Below are positions 50,347 through 61,222 of a stretch of 64,000 nucleotides of DNA, piece by piece. Where the stretch lies: contig NC_050734.1 of the NCBI RefSeq assembly GCF_014133895.1, forward strand, positions 1 through 64,000. The letters run 5' to 3'. A program made the position numbers and the translations under genes. Source of the DNA: Torulaspora globosa (taxonomy: Eukaryota; Ascomycota; Saccharomycetes; Saccharomycetales; Saccharomycetaceae). The notes beneath the pieces are model-generated. The model had not been told where the DNA came from and did no database searches. It saw only the letters and a list, made by a program, of their open reading frames with translations. Each line of letters starts with the position of its first letter. The first letter of the stretch is position 1.

Positions 50347-51141
50347 CCTGAAGGCTTCCGGAGGGTAGTAGATGACTTTTCAGCTCTTTCCCCTACTAGT
50401 AGAATAGTTCTTCGCCTTTACATAGCCAGTAGGTGTATTTAAAAAAAATCTCCTCCAAGATTCGAACGCGGAAACGCGCCTCCAACCACTACACCACAGA
50501 GGGTCCTAATGCCAGGACGACCAGCTATAATGGATCTGCCCGACCGACAAGAGATACCCAGCTTTTATCAAAAAAAACAACGCTTCTATCGCATTTCAAC
50601 GTCTCATATCCATCGCTAAACGGAATCAAGTTCCTGGATACTTCCATAAACAGTCTTAAGACCGAACGCGGCCGCTACGTAGCCCTCTCGGATGCCCGCA
50701 TTCGCCACTAACTAAAACAACTTATCGCACGGAAATATCGACGTGAGCTTAATCTGAGAACCGAAGCTCTTTCAAGCGGAGCCATTGGCTCTGCTTCAAC
50801 ATGCGACGGGCAGGGTTACCACCGATAGACGCAGCTCGTTTAGGGACCTTCGTCTCAAAAGGCTTAAACGGCTAAATACCACTATTTTATCGATTTTTTT
50901 CAGCGAAGGACACGAAACGAACTGCGCACAGGCTGCGACACTACTAGCAGACAGCACCAGCAGCGGTAGCTGCAGCTAGTCTTTGAGAATATACAGTTAG
51001 TACACGATCGATCGGCGAAAAAAGCAGACCATTATCGAGTAAAGGATATATATCAAGATATATATATATACTGGGTGAAGCAGAATTGCAACCAGGATAT
51101 TATCTCATCTGGCCTTCAGAAGCTCATCGGAACAACTGATA
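50347..51141. promoter_or_regulatory. UFO1/ERG13 divergent region
   Basis: 795 bases. It contains a tRNA-like Pol III relic at 50449-50505. Nearer to ERG13 there is a T-rich run near 50890 and a TATA-rich stretch (atatatatatatac) at 51058-51071, about 75 bases before the ERG13 ATG. A 92-codon frame at 50433 spans the tRNA relic and is not credible. Confidence 0.5.
50449..50505 (-). pseudogene. tRNA-like Pol III relic lacking an anticodon arm
   Basis: On the minus strand TGGTGTAGTGGTTGG matches a tRNA A box and CGTTCGAATC a B box. They are followed by an acceptor-like TGGAGGA that pairs with CCCTCTG at the 5' end in six of seven positions, and then by a run of eight T. Only about 12 bases (CGCGTTTCCGCG, itself a perfect hairpin) lie where a D-stem partner, anticodon arm and variable loop should be. 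It cannot fold as a normal tRNA. It may be a deleted tRNA gene or another small Pol III unit. Confidence 0.45.
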
Positions 51142-52527
51142 ATGACTGAAACCAAGAAACAAAAGACTCTTTATCATCCAGCAAGACCTCAAAACATTGG
51201 TATCAAAGGTATCGAGGTCTACATTCCATCTCAGTGTGTTAATCAGGCCGACTTGGAGGCGTACGATGGCGTCTCGCCTGGAAAGTACACCATTGGCTTG
51301 GGACAGACAAACATGGGGTTTGTGAACGACAGAGAGGACATTGCTTCGATGTGTCTGACCGTGTGTTCGAGGCTTTTGAAGAACTACGACATCGATCCAC
51401 GCTCTATTGGTAGACTGGAGGTCGGTACTGAAACTCTAATCGACAAGTCGAAGTCTATCAAGTCCGTGTTGATGCAATTGTTCGAGGGTAACAACGACTT
51501 GGAGGGTGTGGATACTTTGAACGCGTGTTATGGCGGCACTAATGCGCTTTTCAGTTCTCTAAACTGGATCGAGTCTAGCGCCTGGGATGGTCGCGACGCT
51601 ATCGTTGTCTGCGGTGACATTGCCATCTACGACAAAGGTGCTGCCAGACCTACCGGTGGTGCGGGCACCGTGGCACTATGGATCGGTCCTGATGCTCCAC
51701 TCGTGTTCGACCCAGTCAGAGGCTCGTACATGGAGAACGCGTACGACTTCTACAAGCCTGACTTCAACAGCGAGTATCCATACGTCGACGGCCACTTCTC
51801 CTTGGCATGTTACGTTAAGGCACTCGACCAAGTGTACAAGAACTACTCGCGCAAAGCCATCGCCAAGGGTCTAGCTCGGGAACCGGCCGGTCCAGAAGCG
51901 GTCAACGTGGCCAAGTTCTTCGACTACAACGTCTTCCACGTTCCAACCTGCAAGCTGGTCAACAAATCATACGGCAGATTGCTATACAACGATTTCAGAG
52001 CCGACAACTCCCTGTATCCACAAGTGGACTCGCAATTGGCGAGCGTCGACTACGAAAAGTCTATCGCTGACAAAAACATCGAGAAAACGTTCATGGGTGT
52101 CTCCAAAGAGTTGCAAAAGGAGCGGGTCGCCCCATCCCTCATTGTTCCCACCAACACCGGCAACATGTACACGGGCTCCCTGTACGCGGCCCTTGCATCT
52201 CTACTATTCTTTGTCGGATCTGACAACCTGCAGGGCAAGCGTATCGGTCTGTTTTCCTACGGTTCCGGTTTGGCCGCCTCCCTCTTCTCCTGCAAAGTCG
52301 TCGGCGATTTGACCAAGATCACTGACGTCTTGGACTTGCAAAACAAACTAGATTCCAGAAAGACTGAGTCGCCCGAGGACTACGAGAAGGCCATCCATCT
52401 AAGAGAAGAAGCTCATTTGAAGAAAGACTTCCTGCCACAGGGATCTATCGAGTTGCTACAATCTGGTACTTACTACTTAGAGAAGATCGATGACAGATTC
52501 AGAAGAACCTACTCAATCAAGAACTAG
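51142..52527 (+). CDS. ERG13: HMG-CoA synthase
   Basis: 461 residues (491 in S. cerevisiae, which has a longer N-terminus). It condenses acetyl-CoA with acetoacetyl-CoA in the cytosol at the start of the mevalonate pathway. The catalytic Cys is C129 in [14 protein letters not shown]; the general acid Glu is E97 in [28 protein letters not shown] and [13 protein letters not shown] are conserved core parts near the CoA site. The ATG at 51142 is the first in a good A-rich context (gataATGA). Two other sterol or lipid genes, ERG9 and ALO1's lactone pathway, are nearby but not adjacent. Confidence 0.96.
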   Translation: MTETKKQKTLYHPARPQNIGIKGIEVYIPSQCVNQADLEAYDGVSPGKYTIGLGQTNMGFVNDREDIASMCLTVCSRLLKNYDIDPRSIGRLEVGTETLIDKSKSIKSVLMQLFEGNNDLEGVDTLNACYGGTNALFSSLNWIESSAWDGRDAIVVCGDIAIYDKGAARPTGGAGTVALWIGPDAPLVFDPVRGSYMENAYDFYKPDFNSEYPYVDGHFSLACYVKALDQVYKNYSRKAIAKGLAREPAGPEAVNVAKFFDYNVFHVPTCKLVNKSYGRLLYNDFRADNSLYPQVDSQLASVDYEKSIADKNIEKTFMGVSKELQKERVAPSLIVPTNTGNMYTGSLYAALASLLFFVGSDNLQGKRIGLFSYGSGLAASLFSCKVVGDLTKITDVLDLQNKLDSRKTESPEDYEKAIHLREEAHLKKDFLPQGSIELLQSGTYYLEKIDDRFRRTYSIKN

Positions 52528-53114
52528 CTCTAGATCCGTGGCGGCTTCTTCACTAGCTCTACATACTACTCTTAGCTACCATTCGCATTATTCCACCTCT
52601 TTTTTAGTGTCACGTGATAAAACTCAATTGCAACTCAAGAACAAATGCGACACCTGGACACCACGCAATGAGTATGCGGACCCCACCTTCCCATTATCGC
52701 GCAGCTTGAATTGCCCCGCGCGGGGCAAAATAGACTCTTCTGATTGGTTGTAGCTTTTTTCTTTTCTTTTTTAGCCTTTTTCGTCCGGAAAAGTTCGCAA
52801 CTATTGCCGTGGAAGACGACGATCGGCGCCCAGTGCGGTGAACCTTTTGATAGAATCTGTCATTGTAGTTAAGCATTGATGAACCTAGATACCATATTCT
52901 ATTATATAGAGAACGGTGATCTTGAACCGTAGTGAACCGTTCGATTGGAAGAATTTGATCTTCGAAGTTGATCAGGAAAACCGTCTGAGAAATTCGCTTA
53001 TTCTCACCTCGATCACCGAATCAAAGACCGTTTCTAGGAGATAGATAGGTGTTTTGAGAGCTGATGGACATTGTGAGTCAATCAAAGAGCCGGGAATCTT
53101 TTTAAAGAGAAAAA
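52528..53114. promoter_or_regulatory. ERG13-RPM2 intergenic region with Cbf1-type box and 18-bp palindrome
   Basis: 587 bases. TCACGTGA lies at 52610-52617 and the perfect palindrome TTGCCCCGCGCGGGGCAA at 52711-52728. Pyrimidine-rich runs follow at 52747-52778. The region contains the ERG13 terminator and the RPM2 promoter. Confidence 0.55.
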
Positions 53115-56100
53115 ATGGCTTTTAAATCGTTCAAGTACAAATTCTATTCGAAAGGATATCACTCTGCGGCACAAAAATCATCTACATCGTTCTTTGACAG
53201 TTCGTATCAGTATCTGAGACAAAATCAGGGTCTTGTGAACCTTGATACAGCAATTCCGCAATCCAATGTGCCGCATTTGAGTCCGTTTCCCGTACTGGGG
53301 GCTAACGTTAACTTTAATATAGTGGATGACATCCTTCTACAGGATGCCGAAGTTGTTATCACCGAGGATGTCAGCGACTCGCATGATTGTGACGAGCAGC
53401 AGGCCCTGAGTCGGAGGAGATCGAACTCGATCGCTTTGGCAGGGAACTGTGCCTCGGCGGGCGCTATGATGAGAAGAAAGAGTATGGGCGAGCTGGGTCG
53501 TCCTCTATTCCCACCGATGCAGAAGGATGTTGTTATCGATCAGGCACTTTTCAGAAGATACTATTCGAACGCTTCACCTACGGTGAGTGGGACTACCCTG
53601 GTGCAGAAGCCTAAGCAAGCGGCGATTGCGCCAAGCACGGTTGATGTCGCTGCCCGCGAAGAAGTTAAGACACCCTGGGAGGAAGATACAGAGCCATGTT
53701 TGAATGTGGAAACGTTTCTGAATACTCACATTACTGAGATCAATCGCTGCTATGAGAAGGGTGATTTCAACATGATTAATTCTCTATATCAAGCCCTAAA
53801 GCGGAATGGTATCGTGCCCCCTTTAGAGACTTATTCTAAAGTTTTGGAGTCATTGTCCAGAAGAGATTTAGACAAGGATGATCTGGATTACAAGATGTCC
53901 GAGCTGCTGACGTGCTACCAGGACATGATCGTCAATAAGTTAAAACCATCAGACGAAATCTATAACACTGTTCTGGGATGCTTATTCAGAGGATCGATAC
54001 TGGCTTTCAGAACTCGCAATCCCAACGGAGCAGATTTTTACAAGATCGCTTCGGAGCTATTCCAGGCGATCGACACACAACATAGGCATCACCAGTTTTC
54101 AAAGAGCGTACTGGACCATGCTTTGTTAGCAATGAATTTATATCCGGGTCATATTTCATTGAAAACTGCCCAGGAGATTGTGCATTCTTCTCCTTTATAT
54201 CGGAAGGATTCCTTTTACTATTTGGCCTTCTTTTCGTATGCTAGACTGACCAACGATAAAGCCGCCATAAAGGAACTATATGATGAGTATAGAAACGCTT
54301 TGGTATCCGACCAGTCTTTGCAGCATGATGAATTTGAAGTTTATTCAATGGTTATCTCCGCTTTCGTCGAGACCGGTGAATTGGAACTAGCAATTAAGAT
54401 GCTGGATAGAATCATAATCGAAGTTAGAGAGCAGAATGGGCTTGCTTCGAATGTTTCGCTGATACTTACCAACTTTCTTATTTCGGTGAGCAAGATTGAT
54501 TCAGAGAAAGCCTACAAACTCTGGCTGAAATTTCATAAAATGAAATGGATACCAGAATTTTCGTATGAATTTTACCTGGTCTTGATGGCTAATAGTTTTC
54601 ATGACTGGAAACTTACAAAGAAGATATATGATTGTGTTTTTCCGATGAAGCCGGTTTTCAGGAATGAAACCAATAAATTATCAGATTTCCTATTATATCC
54701 TATGGGTGTGGAATCTGTAATCAGCTCATTATTGGACTACGCCTTGCAATTGAAGGACAATGAGGTAATAATGAAGGTCCTTGAAGAGTCGGTCATTAAG
54801 GGTTTCCGAGTTAACTCTGCTGTCTATCCGTTTATTTTCTCATATTTGAAAGAGATACGGTGCCCCGACGATTACTTATTGAGATTCGTACAATCTCATG
54901 GAGCGACACTTAAAAATGAGGGAGCTGTAACAGATAGCTTCGAGTTCCTCAACGCATTGATAGAGCATTTTCCATCACAGGTCATTCTGAAAAAAGTTGT
55001 GGAAATGGACTTTTTCGCAGACCTTTGTCGCAACCTGAACATTGCTGATTCCAAATGTGTCAACTATGGTGGACTGGTAGGTTGTATGACCAGCTTCTGG
55101 GCATCACCACAAACTATCGATAAGTATGCTTACAACCTGGAGATTCATTCCATCTTGCTGATTAGACTGCTTGACTTCGAGGCCTATTGCGCAATTATGG
55201 GCAATGAAATGCTTATCGACTTTAGAGACAAAGTGGTAGAAAGATTTAGAAAACTTACAACAAACTACAGGAGGCTCAATCTCGATCCTAACAAAGCACC
55301 TGGTGTTGTTTCTCAAGTGGTGAAAATGATCGACCTACCTGAGGATGTCGTCTCGTTTTACACGCATCCTGGCGACTGGGACAAATCTTATCCTTTAGCA
55401 TTGGGATCAGCCATTAGAAACTCATCAAGGACAGGTGTAAAAGAATTCAGAAGGTTGCAGCATGAAGGCTATTGCTTTGATTACGACACATACAAAGAAT
55501 TGATCAAGCAACGAACTGTCGATACCGAAATCGCCTCCAAGGCCCTCGAGTTATGTCCAAACCAAAAAGAAATGAAATATCTCGCTAATTTGATGGTCAG
55601 CAAATGCTCAGCTGAATTATTGAATGATACCATTCTGGGGCATCACTCCTTTCAGAAAAAGATGTTGCCTTCGCTTACAGATGAATCGCTCTTACGTTTA
55701 GCCAAATACGCCCCGCGTATCCAAGAATGGATGAAAGCGGTAGATTTTCCCGGAAGATTCAAGAGCATTGCTGTACAGGCTGAATTCAAATCGTCTATTC
55801 AATTTGCATATGAACGGTTGTATCATCAAAAGAGCTACCTGGAAATACAGCAATGCAACAAGATATGTCCAGTTTTAGATGTGGAGATTTTACTCAAGAG
55901 CTGCATCAGAAGCGGGGAATTTGAGTTATATCGTAAAATTTTTGACAAGTACAAGGGAACTTTGGGGTCGATGGCGCTGGACATTCAAAGCGAATTTCTA
56001 ATCAATAATCTCAAGGTAGATGAAGCGGTTAACCTGATCAAATCTGCAAGCATTAGGACGCCGCACAAGACTTTAGATCTTTACACGTTTGGTTTGTTCT

Positions 56101-56774
56101 TGCAGAGCTTTTCCAAGAACATTACCTACTATGAGAATCCCGAGAATACCCTTCAGCTTGCGAATATATTGTCCTCTCACTCCTCTTTCTCTGGCATGCT
56201 GGCTTTTTATGATGTTGTCTCTCATTCTGATATCTTTAATTTCAGTAACGAAATCAGTTTTGCTGTTAAAAACGAAGTTCTCGAACAAATGTTAAACAAT
56301 CTGCATGATGCTTTGTCTTTGGTTGATGTTTCGAAAACGGAGGTTATCAAAACTTTTTACAAGAAGCTACAAAATTATTTCAGGTTCAGGGCCTTCTTGA
56401 AGATGCCACACTTAGCTCGAAATGATATCAGTCAGCTTCTTAAGATTTGGGCCAAAACTGATGCTTATTACGTCGACACCTTTTTCAATAACATGGTTGA
56501 AACCATTTATTTGAATCCGGGTGGAAGATGCCTCTATCTAGAATGTGATATGACATTCCACTTTAAGCCAGACGATATTTTTGAATTGAACCTTCAACTA
56601 GAAGATTTCTACTCAACTGAGAAAGACGAGGAGAATGTCCTCAAAGTGAGAAAGTTTAAGGACCTCGTGGAAAAGCTATACAATAAAAATACTAATGAAA
56701 ACAGTGGAGGAAGCAAATTGTTGGAGTCCCCGGACCGTTCTCCTCGTGAAATCTCCAAAGCCTCGGTTCAATAA
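53115..56774 (+). CDS. RPM2: Mitochondrial RNase P protein subunit, PPR-like
   Basis: 1219 residues (1202 in S. cerevisiae). The start MAFKSF and the text FFDSSYQYLRQNQGLVN match the family N-terminus, which carries the mitochondrial targeting signal. The body is helical with pentatricopeptide-like repeats, for example NSLYQALKRNGIVPPLETYSKVLESL and YNTVLGCLFRGSI around residues 215-300. Rpm2 is needed for processing of mitochondrial tRNA 5' ends with the mitochondrial RNA subunit, and has separate roles in translation and in transcription of import genes. In S. cerevisiae it is YML091C, next to PRE8 (YML092C); here RSC9, MSC1, COX14, RTF2 and U2AF1 lie between. Confidence 0.9.
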   Translation: MAFKSFKYKFYSKGYHSAAQKSSTSFFDSSYQYLRQNQGLVNLDTAIPQSNVPHLSPFPVLGANVNFNIVDDILLQDAEVVITEDVSDSHDCDEQQALSRRRSNSIALAGNCASAGAMMRRKSMGELGRPLFPPMQKDVVIDQALFRRYYSNASPTVSGTTLVQKPKQAAIAPSTVDVAAREEVKTPWEEDTEPCLNVETFLNTHITEINRCYEKGDFNMINSLYQALKRNGIVPPLETYSKVLESLSRRDLDKDDLDYKMSELLTCYQDMIVNKLKPSDEIYNTVLGCLFRGSILAFRTRNPNGADFYKIASELFQAIDTQHRHHQFSKSVLDHALLAMNLYPGHISLKTAQEIVHSSPLYRKDSFYYLAFFSYARLTNDKAAIKELYDEYRNALVSDQSLQHDEFEVYSMVISAFVETGELELAIKMLDRIIIEVREQNGLASNVSLILTNFLISVSKIDSEKAYKLWLKFHKMKWIPEFSYEFYLVLMANSFHDWKLTKKIYDCVFPMKPVFRNETNKLSDFLLYPMGVESVISSLLDYALQLKDNEVIMKVLEESVIKGFRVNSAVYPFIFSYLKEIRCPDDYLLRFVQSHGATLKNEGAVTDSFEFLNALIEHFPSQVILKKVVEMDFFADLCRNLNIADSKCVNYGGLVGCMTSFWASPQTIDKYAYNLEIHSILLIRLLDFEAYCAIMGNEMLIDFRDKVVERFRKLTTNYRRLNLDPNKAPGVVSQVVKMIDLPEDVVSFYTHPGDWDKSYPLALGSAIRNSSRTGVKEFRRLQHEGYCFDYDTYKELIKQRTVDTEIASKALELCPNQKEMKYLANLMVSKCSAELLNDTILGHHSFQKKMLPSLTDESLLRLAKYAPRIQEWMKAVDFPGRFKSIAVQAEFKSSIQFAYERLYHQKSYLEIQQCNKICPVLDVEILLKSCIRSGEFELYRKIFDKYKGTLGSMALDIQSEFLINNLKVDEAVNLIKSASIRTPHKTLDLYTFGLFLQSFSKNITYYENPENTLQLANILSSHSSFSGMLAFYDVVSHSDIFNFSNEISFAVKNEVLEQMLNNLHDALSLVDVSKTEVIKTFYKKLQNYFRFRAFLKMPHLARNDISQLLKIWAKTDAYYVDTFFNNMVETIYLNPGGRCLYLECDMTFHFKPDDIFELNLQLEDFYSTEKDEENVLKVRKFKDLVEKLYNKNTNENSGGSKLLESPDRSPREISKASVQ

Positions 56775-56898
56775 TGACATATGCATACATATTTTTACGC
56801 CGTAATGATTTTTAATACCACTTTATCTGTAATGAATTTCAGTTTTAGTTACACTTATTATTATACATGTACTTATGTACTTCGGAAACGTAGTTATA

Positions 56899-58671
56899 TC
56901 AAAGGCCTGGTGTGTTGTCCATGTACTCTGAAAGAGCGCAACTTAAAGGTGGAACATCGGCGAGTTTGTGCAAGACCACTGGCTTGATGACTTTGCAGAA
57001 CTCTGACCCGGGGCCCTCGGGTTCATTAGATAAGAGGCATAAAAACGTGGTAGCGGCCTTGGAAACTTCGGACAGCTTTGCTGGAAATCGTACCTCCGGG
57101 AGCTGTTCTTGCCTAGCAGGTACGATGTTAGTTGCGTTGTTCAAGAACTTTGACTGCAGCGGTGGAAGAGGATGTTTTGCTGCTACTTCTGCTTCAGGGA
57201 TTCTCAAAGGTTTTGGTCTTGGTTGAATGCCTTTCATAACAAAACGTTTCTTTCCCGTGGAGGAGTCTGTGATGACCATTGCAGATGCTTCGCTGAACGC
57301 GTTAGAGACATTTTTAATAAATTCAACTGCTGGCAACAGTTTCCTGCCAGATTCGCGAACGGGCTGAGCAAACTTTGATTCGTATGCACGCCACAGATTA
57401 ATTTGAGTGAACTCTGCGTCAACGACAGGCTCAAAACAGCATTTTAACCATGTCGTGGACCTCATTGGTTCGTTCATTGCCAGGATTTGTTCAAAAAGCT
57501 CCTTATCGAGATCGGGCGCTACAGTAGGCGCTGGTGGTCTCAATCTTTTTATTAATTTGATTGGCGTTTTATCGAGAATAGAATAATCTGGCTTATTAAT
57601 ATTGTATGTGAGCAACTTCGGTAGAATCGCCGTCAAAATAGAGAATCTGTGTGAATCACCAAGGAGTAAAGCAATTCTTTGAGAGCCAGGCAGGATGTAT
57701 TGGTAGAGAAAGTCCAGAGCTGCAGTCATCAGCTCTGAGTCGCACTCAATGATCAAAAAGGAAACAATTTTGGATAAAGTCTGTTGATCGAGATTATCCG
57801 CTGCACTTTCTTCGTCGGCTGCAGACCTGACTAGCAGTCGCGACAGCGACCTCAGTATTGATATCACCATGTAGCGATCCTTAGTATAGTTGAACAGGGA
57901 CAATAAGGTCTGGAAATACATGTCATCCTTCTTAGCAGGTGCAATATAAGAGGAGATAGCCTCCATGATGTCCAGAACGTAATGCGTTAATTCGTTGAAA
58001 AAAGAAGCGTTAGATTCGAAAACCTGCCAATTGGGATCCGCAGTGGCAACTAATTCAAACTTTTGAAGCACATGCAATACTAGTTCTTTGATGTACTTAT
58101 CAGAAACGAGCACTTGCACCGATTCCGAGTCCTGAGCCAGGTTCCTCAAGATAAGTATGCTGTTCAGACCAGTCTGGAGGTAGTCTAGCGCTTCGCTATC
58201 ACCCATCAGAGGCTCATCAAAACGCTCTATCAGGGGCTCCAGGTCGCGAATGAATTTCTTGAAAAGTGGCAGAAGTTCTGGCAGATCCTTAAGACTAATC
58301 ATGTAGGGTGCCTTATTACTGTAAGCCAGGTATTTCTTCAGAGCCCATTTCACTTCTTCCGGAATCCCACTCATGATCGCCATCTTCATTCTGGTCAAGT
58401 CGTCCACACCACGGCTCGTCTCTCGAGGCAAATTCTGGAAAACGGCCAGGTTACCCAATGAATACTGCAACGATTTTGTGGTAGCTGCTGTAGTCATGCC
58501 GCTCGACTGGTCCCGAGATACCTTGATTGGAATCGGCAGCAAATTCATGAACATGTTACCGTTACTTGCCTCCTCTTCCCCGTTACGAAACTCATCACCA
58601 GGCGCCCCAGCTCCGGATATTGGACTGTCCACACCACCTGGTGTGGGTGAGTTTGCAGAAAACGCACTCAT
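56899..58671 (-). CDS. RSC9: RSC chromatin-remodelling complex subunit
   Basis: 590 residues from the ATG at 58671 (581 in S. cerevisiae); the frame opens at a GTG at 58704, which is not used. The N-terminal 80 residues are low-complexity. The rest is helical, with armadillo-like text such as [27 protein letters not shown] and the family-conserved [17 protein letters not shown]. The C-terminus matches the Rsc9 DNA-binding-related region ([24 protein letters not shown]). It belongs to the essential RSC nucleosome remodeller. It is divergent from MSC1, as YML127W is from YML128C in S. cerevisiae. Confidence 0.9.
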   Translation of the reverse strand: MSAFSANSPTPGGVDSPISGAGAPGDEFRNGEEEASNGNMFMNLLPIPIKVSRDQSSGMTTAATTKSLQYSLGNLAVFQNLPRETSRGVDDLTRMKMAIMSGIPEEVKWALKKYLAYSNKAPYMISLKDLPELLPLFKKFIRDLEPLIERFDEPLMGDSEALDYLQTGLNSILILRNLAQDSESVQVLVSDKYIKELVLHVLQKFELVATADPNWQVFESNASFFNELTHYVLDIMEAISSYIAPAKKDDMYFQTLLSLFNYTKDRYMVISILRSLSRLLVRSAADEESAADNLDQQTLSKIVSFLIIECDSELMTAALDFLYQYILPGSQRIALLLGDSHRFSILTAILPKLLTYNINKPDYSILDKTPIKLIKRLRPPAPTVAPDLDKELFEQILAMNEPMRSTTWLKCCFEPVVDAEFTQINLWRAYESKFAQPVRESGRKLLPAVEFIKNVSNAFSEASAMVITDSSTGKKRFVMKGIQPRPKPLRIPEAEVAAKHPLPPLQSKFLNNATNIVPARQEQLPEVRFPAKLSEVSKAATTFLCLLSNEPEGPGSEFCKVIKPVVLHKLADVPPLSCALSEYMDNTPGL

Positions 58672-59223
58672 TAGCCTGTCTACGCTGCTTCCCGTATGGT
58701 TCACTGGGCTCTATCGAATCTTATAGGGCTATAAATCTGTATGGTTTAAGCATCAAACTCTTTGTTCAGCCCTCAGGTGTCCGGAGGAACCCTATAATAT
58801 CGGACAATTAATAAGTGTCCGAAATATCAGGGGAGTGTTCGGACAACCATTGTTTGTCCGAGTTACCCTGGAAGATCGGACAAGAAAAACTGCGTTGCTT
58901 TGCAGCAAAATGCGCCAATTTGCAAACAAAGCAAAAAACGAGGAGCATACAAGCAAGCAACATAAGCCAAGATCAATAGCGGTAGTACCATGATGTCTGG
59001 AAGCTGGTCAGCGTCTATTATTCCGGTATGATTAGCAGTGCGGCGTCGACAACCGCGATGAAGTCCCTTTTTAGGGCGGTCGCGAGTTTGAGGTTTTGCT
59101 ATGGGCACCACGGGTAAGGGGTGCCAGTTCTGCCACATGGATACATATATAAGCGATGAAGTCTCTAGTCGAAAAATAGCTGGGGTGGAGATGGAAGAAT
59201 AATACTAAAGTGAATCTGGAGGT
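58672..59223. promoter_or_regulatory. RSC9/MSC1 divergent promoter
   Basis: 552 bases. The RSC9-proximal part carries an array of TGTCCGA/TCGGACA elements at 58778-58882. The MSC1-proximal part contains an inverted pair GGCACC/GGTGCC around 59105-59125, an AGGGG stress-type element within it (taaggggtg), and a TATA candidate (catatataag) near 59144. Confidence 0.6.
58778..58882. repeat. Array of alternating TGTCCGA half-sites
   Basis: Exact elements: TCGGACA at 58800-58806, TGTCCGA at 58816-58822, TCGGACA at 58839-58845, TGTCCGA at 58855-58861, TCGGACA at 58876-58882. A variant TGTCCGG is at 58778-58784. Two of the pairs have the identical form TCGGACA-N9-TGTCCGA and are 39 bases apart, so the unit looks like a diverged tandem repeat. 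The CGG...CCG cores suggest a zinc-cluster (Zn2Cys6) regulator. Confidence 0.7.
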
Positions 59224-60735
59224 ATGAGGTTTAGCTTAGTTTCACTGTGTGCCGTAGTGGCAGGTGCTGTGGTGGCGGAGAATTTCGAGGTTGACTTTGA
59301 AGGTTGGACGCATAATGATTTGAAACAGTACGTACAGGATCATAGTAAGAAGCTGGAGAATTTGGGATCCAAGACTATGGAAGAGCTGAAGGCGGAGCTG
59401 GCCGAGAGATGGCAGAAGAACGCGCAACCAAAGCCTTGGTGGCAGATTTGGCCCGCTCACAAGGACGCATATCTGGGTGAAGGTGTACCCAGCTCGTTGA
59501 TCTCTGAATGGCTCTTTGAGACATGGCCCGAGCAGGACTTGCGCAAATTTTTGGACCGCAATAACGTGAAGTACGAGGCCAAGGCCTCGCGGAATCAGTT
59601 GATCAAGGCCGCCAAGGACAACTTCCACCAATTGTCCAAAAGGCTGGGATGCTCAGGATTTTACCCCTCGGAGGAGTACTTTGGCGATTGGAGCGAAGAA
59701 GACTTGAAGAAGTGGTTGGGGGAGTACGACATCCCATACGAGAAGATCGAGAACAACAGGGACGCGCTCTTGGACAAGGTCAGGGAGAACATCTACCATG
59801 CCTCGAAACTGGAAGAGGAAAGGAGATCGGAGCTCTTGAGCTCGCTTGATCTCGCCAACAAGCAGATCACTGATAAAGCCGGGGAGATCAAGGATGATGT
59901 ATTCAATTCTTGGTCCACCGAGAGCTTGAAGCAGTGGCTCTTGTCGCACAAGGTGGCTGTTGACGAAAAGGTGGCAGATAACCGGGATGAGCTTGTCAAG
60001 TTGGCCAAGCGACAGATCAACTACCTCAAGGATGACCTTGAGTGGTACACAAATTACATGAAGAAGAAGTCTAGCCGTTTTATCTGCAAGACACCAGAGT
60101 ATGTAGCCTCGGTGTGGGGTCAGACGGTTGGTAAGCTAGGCAATAAAATGGGCAGCTTCTTTGGTTACTACAGAGACAAGACCGGCGACGCGATCAATGA
60201 CGCTTTCTTGGTCGGTCTGGACAGCTGGTCCAGAGACCGTCTAAAGACTTACTTAGATGTGCGTGGCGTCAAATACCACATGCTATCTACCAACAACGAG
60301 CTGCGCAGATTGGCCGTGGAAAATAGGAACAAGCCTTTGAGACGTCTGCAGGAGAACTACAACAAGCTGACCGAGGGCTTGACCTACGATAGCATGAAGG
60401 ACTGGGCGCAGCACAAGGCGGAGAAAATCCAGGATTCCGATGCCTACAGTTCGATGACCAGCAGCGTCGACTCCTTGAATAAGGACACCCAAAAATGGGC
60501 CAACGACTTCACCAAGAAATGGTCTGACTCTCTATCCTCGTGGTCCGTCGACGACTTGAAGAGCTATTTGAAGAGCTTCGGTGTGGACACCTCCAGCTTG
60601 ACCAAGGAAGACCTTGTCGAGACGGCTAGGTTGAAGACACAGCTCTTCTTCGGCACCTTCAACGAGCCCTGGTACAGCAGGTGGTGGTACAAGACCCGCT
60701 TCTACTTGAGACATCCCTTCCGCCTGTTTGTATGA
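59224..60735 (+). CDS. MSC1: MSC1-type protein with Ish1 repeats
   Basis: 503 residues (513 in S. cerevisiae). A signal peptide (MRFSLVSLCAVVAGAVVA) is followed by six copies of the Ish1 motif, a helix pair of about 45 residues beginning with W or F-x-W: GWTHNDLKQYV, WPEQDLRKFL, WSEEDLKKWL, WSTESLKQWL, WSRDRLKTYL and WSVDDLKSYL. Each is followed by a valine/tyrosine and a basic segment. The motif is named after the S. pombe nuclear-envelope stress protein Ish1. Msc1 affects meiotic sister-chromatid recombination and copurifies with mitochondria and ER. Highly biased codons suggest strong expression. Confidence 0.95.
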   Translation: MRFSLVSLCAVVAGAVVAENFEVDFEGWTHNDLKQYVQDHSKKLENLGSKTMEELKAELAERWQKNAQPKPWWQIWPAHKDAYLGEGVPSSLISEWLFETWPEQDLRKFLDRNNVKYEAKASRNQLIKAAKDNFHQLSKRLGCSGFYPSEEYFGDWSEEDLKKWLGEYDIPYEKIENNRDALLDKVRENIYHASKLEEERRSELLSSLDLANKQITDKAGEIKDDVFNSWSTESLKQWLLSHKVAVDEKVADNRDELVKLAKRQINYLKDDLEWYTNYMKKKSSRFICKTPEYVASVWGQTVGKLGNKMGSFFGYYRDKTGDAINDAFLVGLDSWSRDRLKTYLDVRGVKYHMLSTNNELRRLAVENRNKPLRRLQENYNKLTEGLTYDSMKDWAQHKAEKIQDSDAYSSMTSSVDSLNKDTQKWANDFTKKWSDSLSSWSVDDLKSYLKSFGVDTSSLTKEDLVETARLKTQLFFGTFNEPWYSRWWYKTRFYLRHPFRLFV

Positions 60736-60951
60736 AGCCTGGGAGCTACAGCAGAGCTACAGCAGAGCTGAAGTGCTCGTCATTCAACTATATAAATGAT
60801 TTTATATCGAAACTAAGATACTCTGGGTCACCCGCTACGAAGCCGACCAGCTTTGCTATATGATTGATCAGTTAGACCTTAGAGAGCTGCAAGCCTGATA
60901 GAAGTAGAGAGGTAATCGTGGTTCCCGTCTGGTAAGCGGCAAGGAGGCAAG

Positions 60952-61161
60952 ATGTCGAAGTATGCTTGGTACACTAGGGTGACTGACGCGGTCCATCGGT
61001 TGACCGTGCTGACGATCGTCGGTGGTTCAATGTACATGGCCGGCGGACTGGTTTATACGTTGTACAAGAACGGTAGCAAATATGAAAAGCAAGTGACCCA
61101 ACAGAAGGATGAGTCGAGCGAATTGAGCCAGCTAGAGGGTGCAGCTTCTTCTGCCGAGTAA
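60952..61161 (+). CDS. COX14: Cytochrome c oxidase assembly protein Cox14
   Basis: 69 residues (70 in S. cerevisiae). [21 protein letters not shown] precedes a single membrane segment ([17 protein letters not shown]) and a short acidic tail. In the mitochondrial inner membrane it binds newly made Cox1 and couples Cox1 synthesis to assembly through Mss51. It keeps its place next to MSC1 (YML128C-YML129C). Confidence 0.93.
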   Translation: MSKYAWYTRVTDAVHRLTVLTIVGGSMYMAGGLVYTLYKNGSKYEKQVTQQKDESSELSQLEGAASSAE

Positions 61162-61222
61162 GTTATTCGCTTTTCCGTTATTCGCCTGTAAATATTATAA
61201 ATATCACGCCCTTTCTAGTTAA

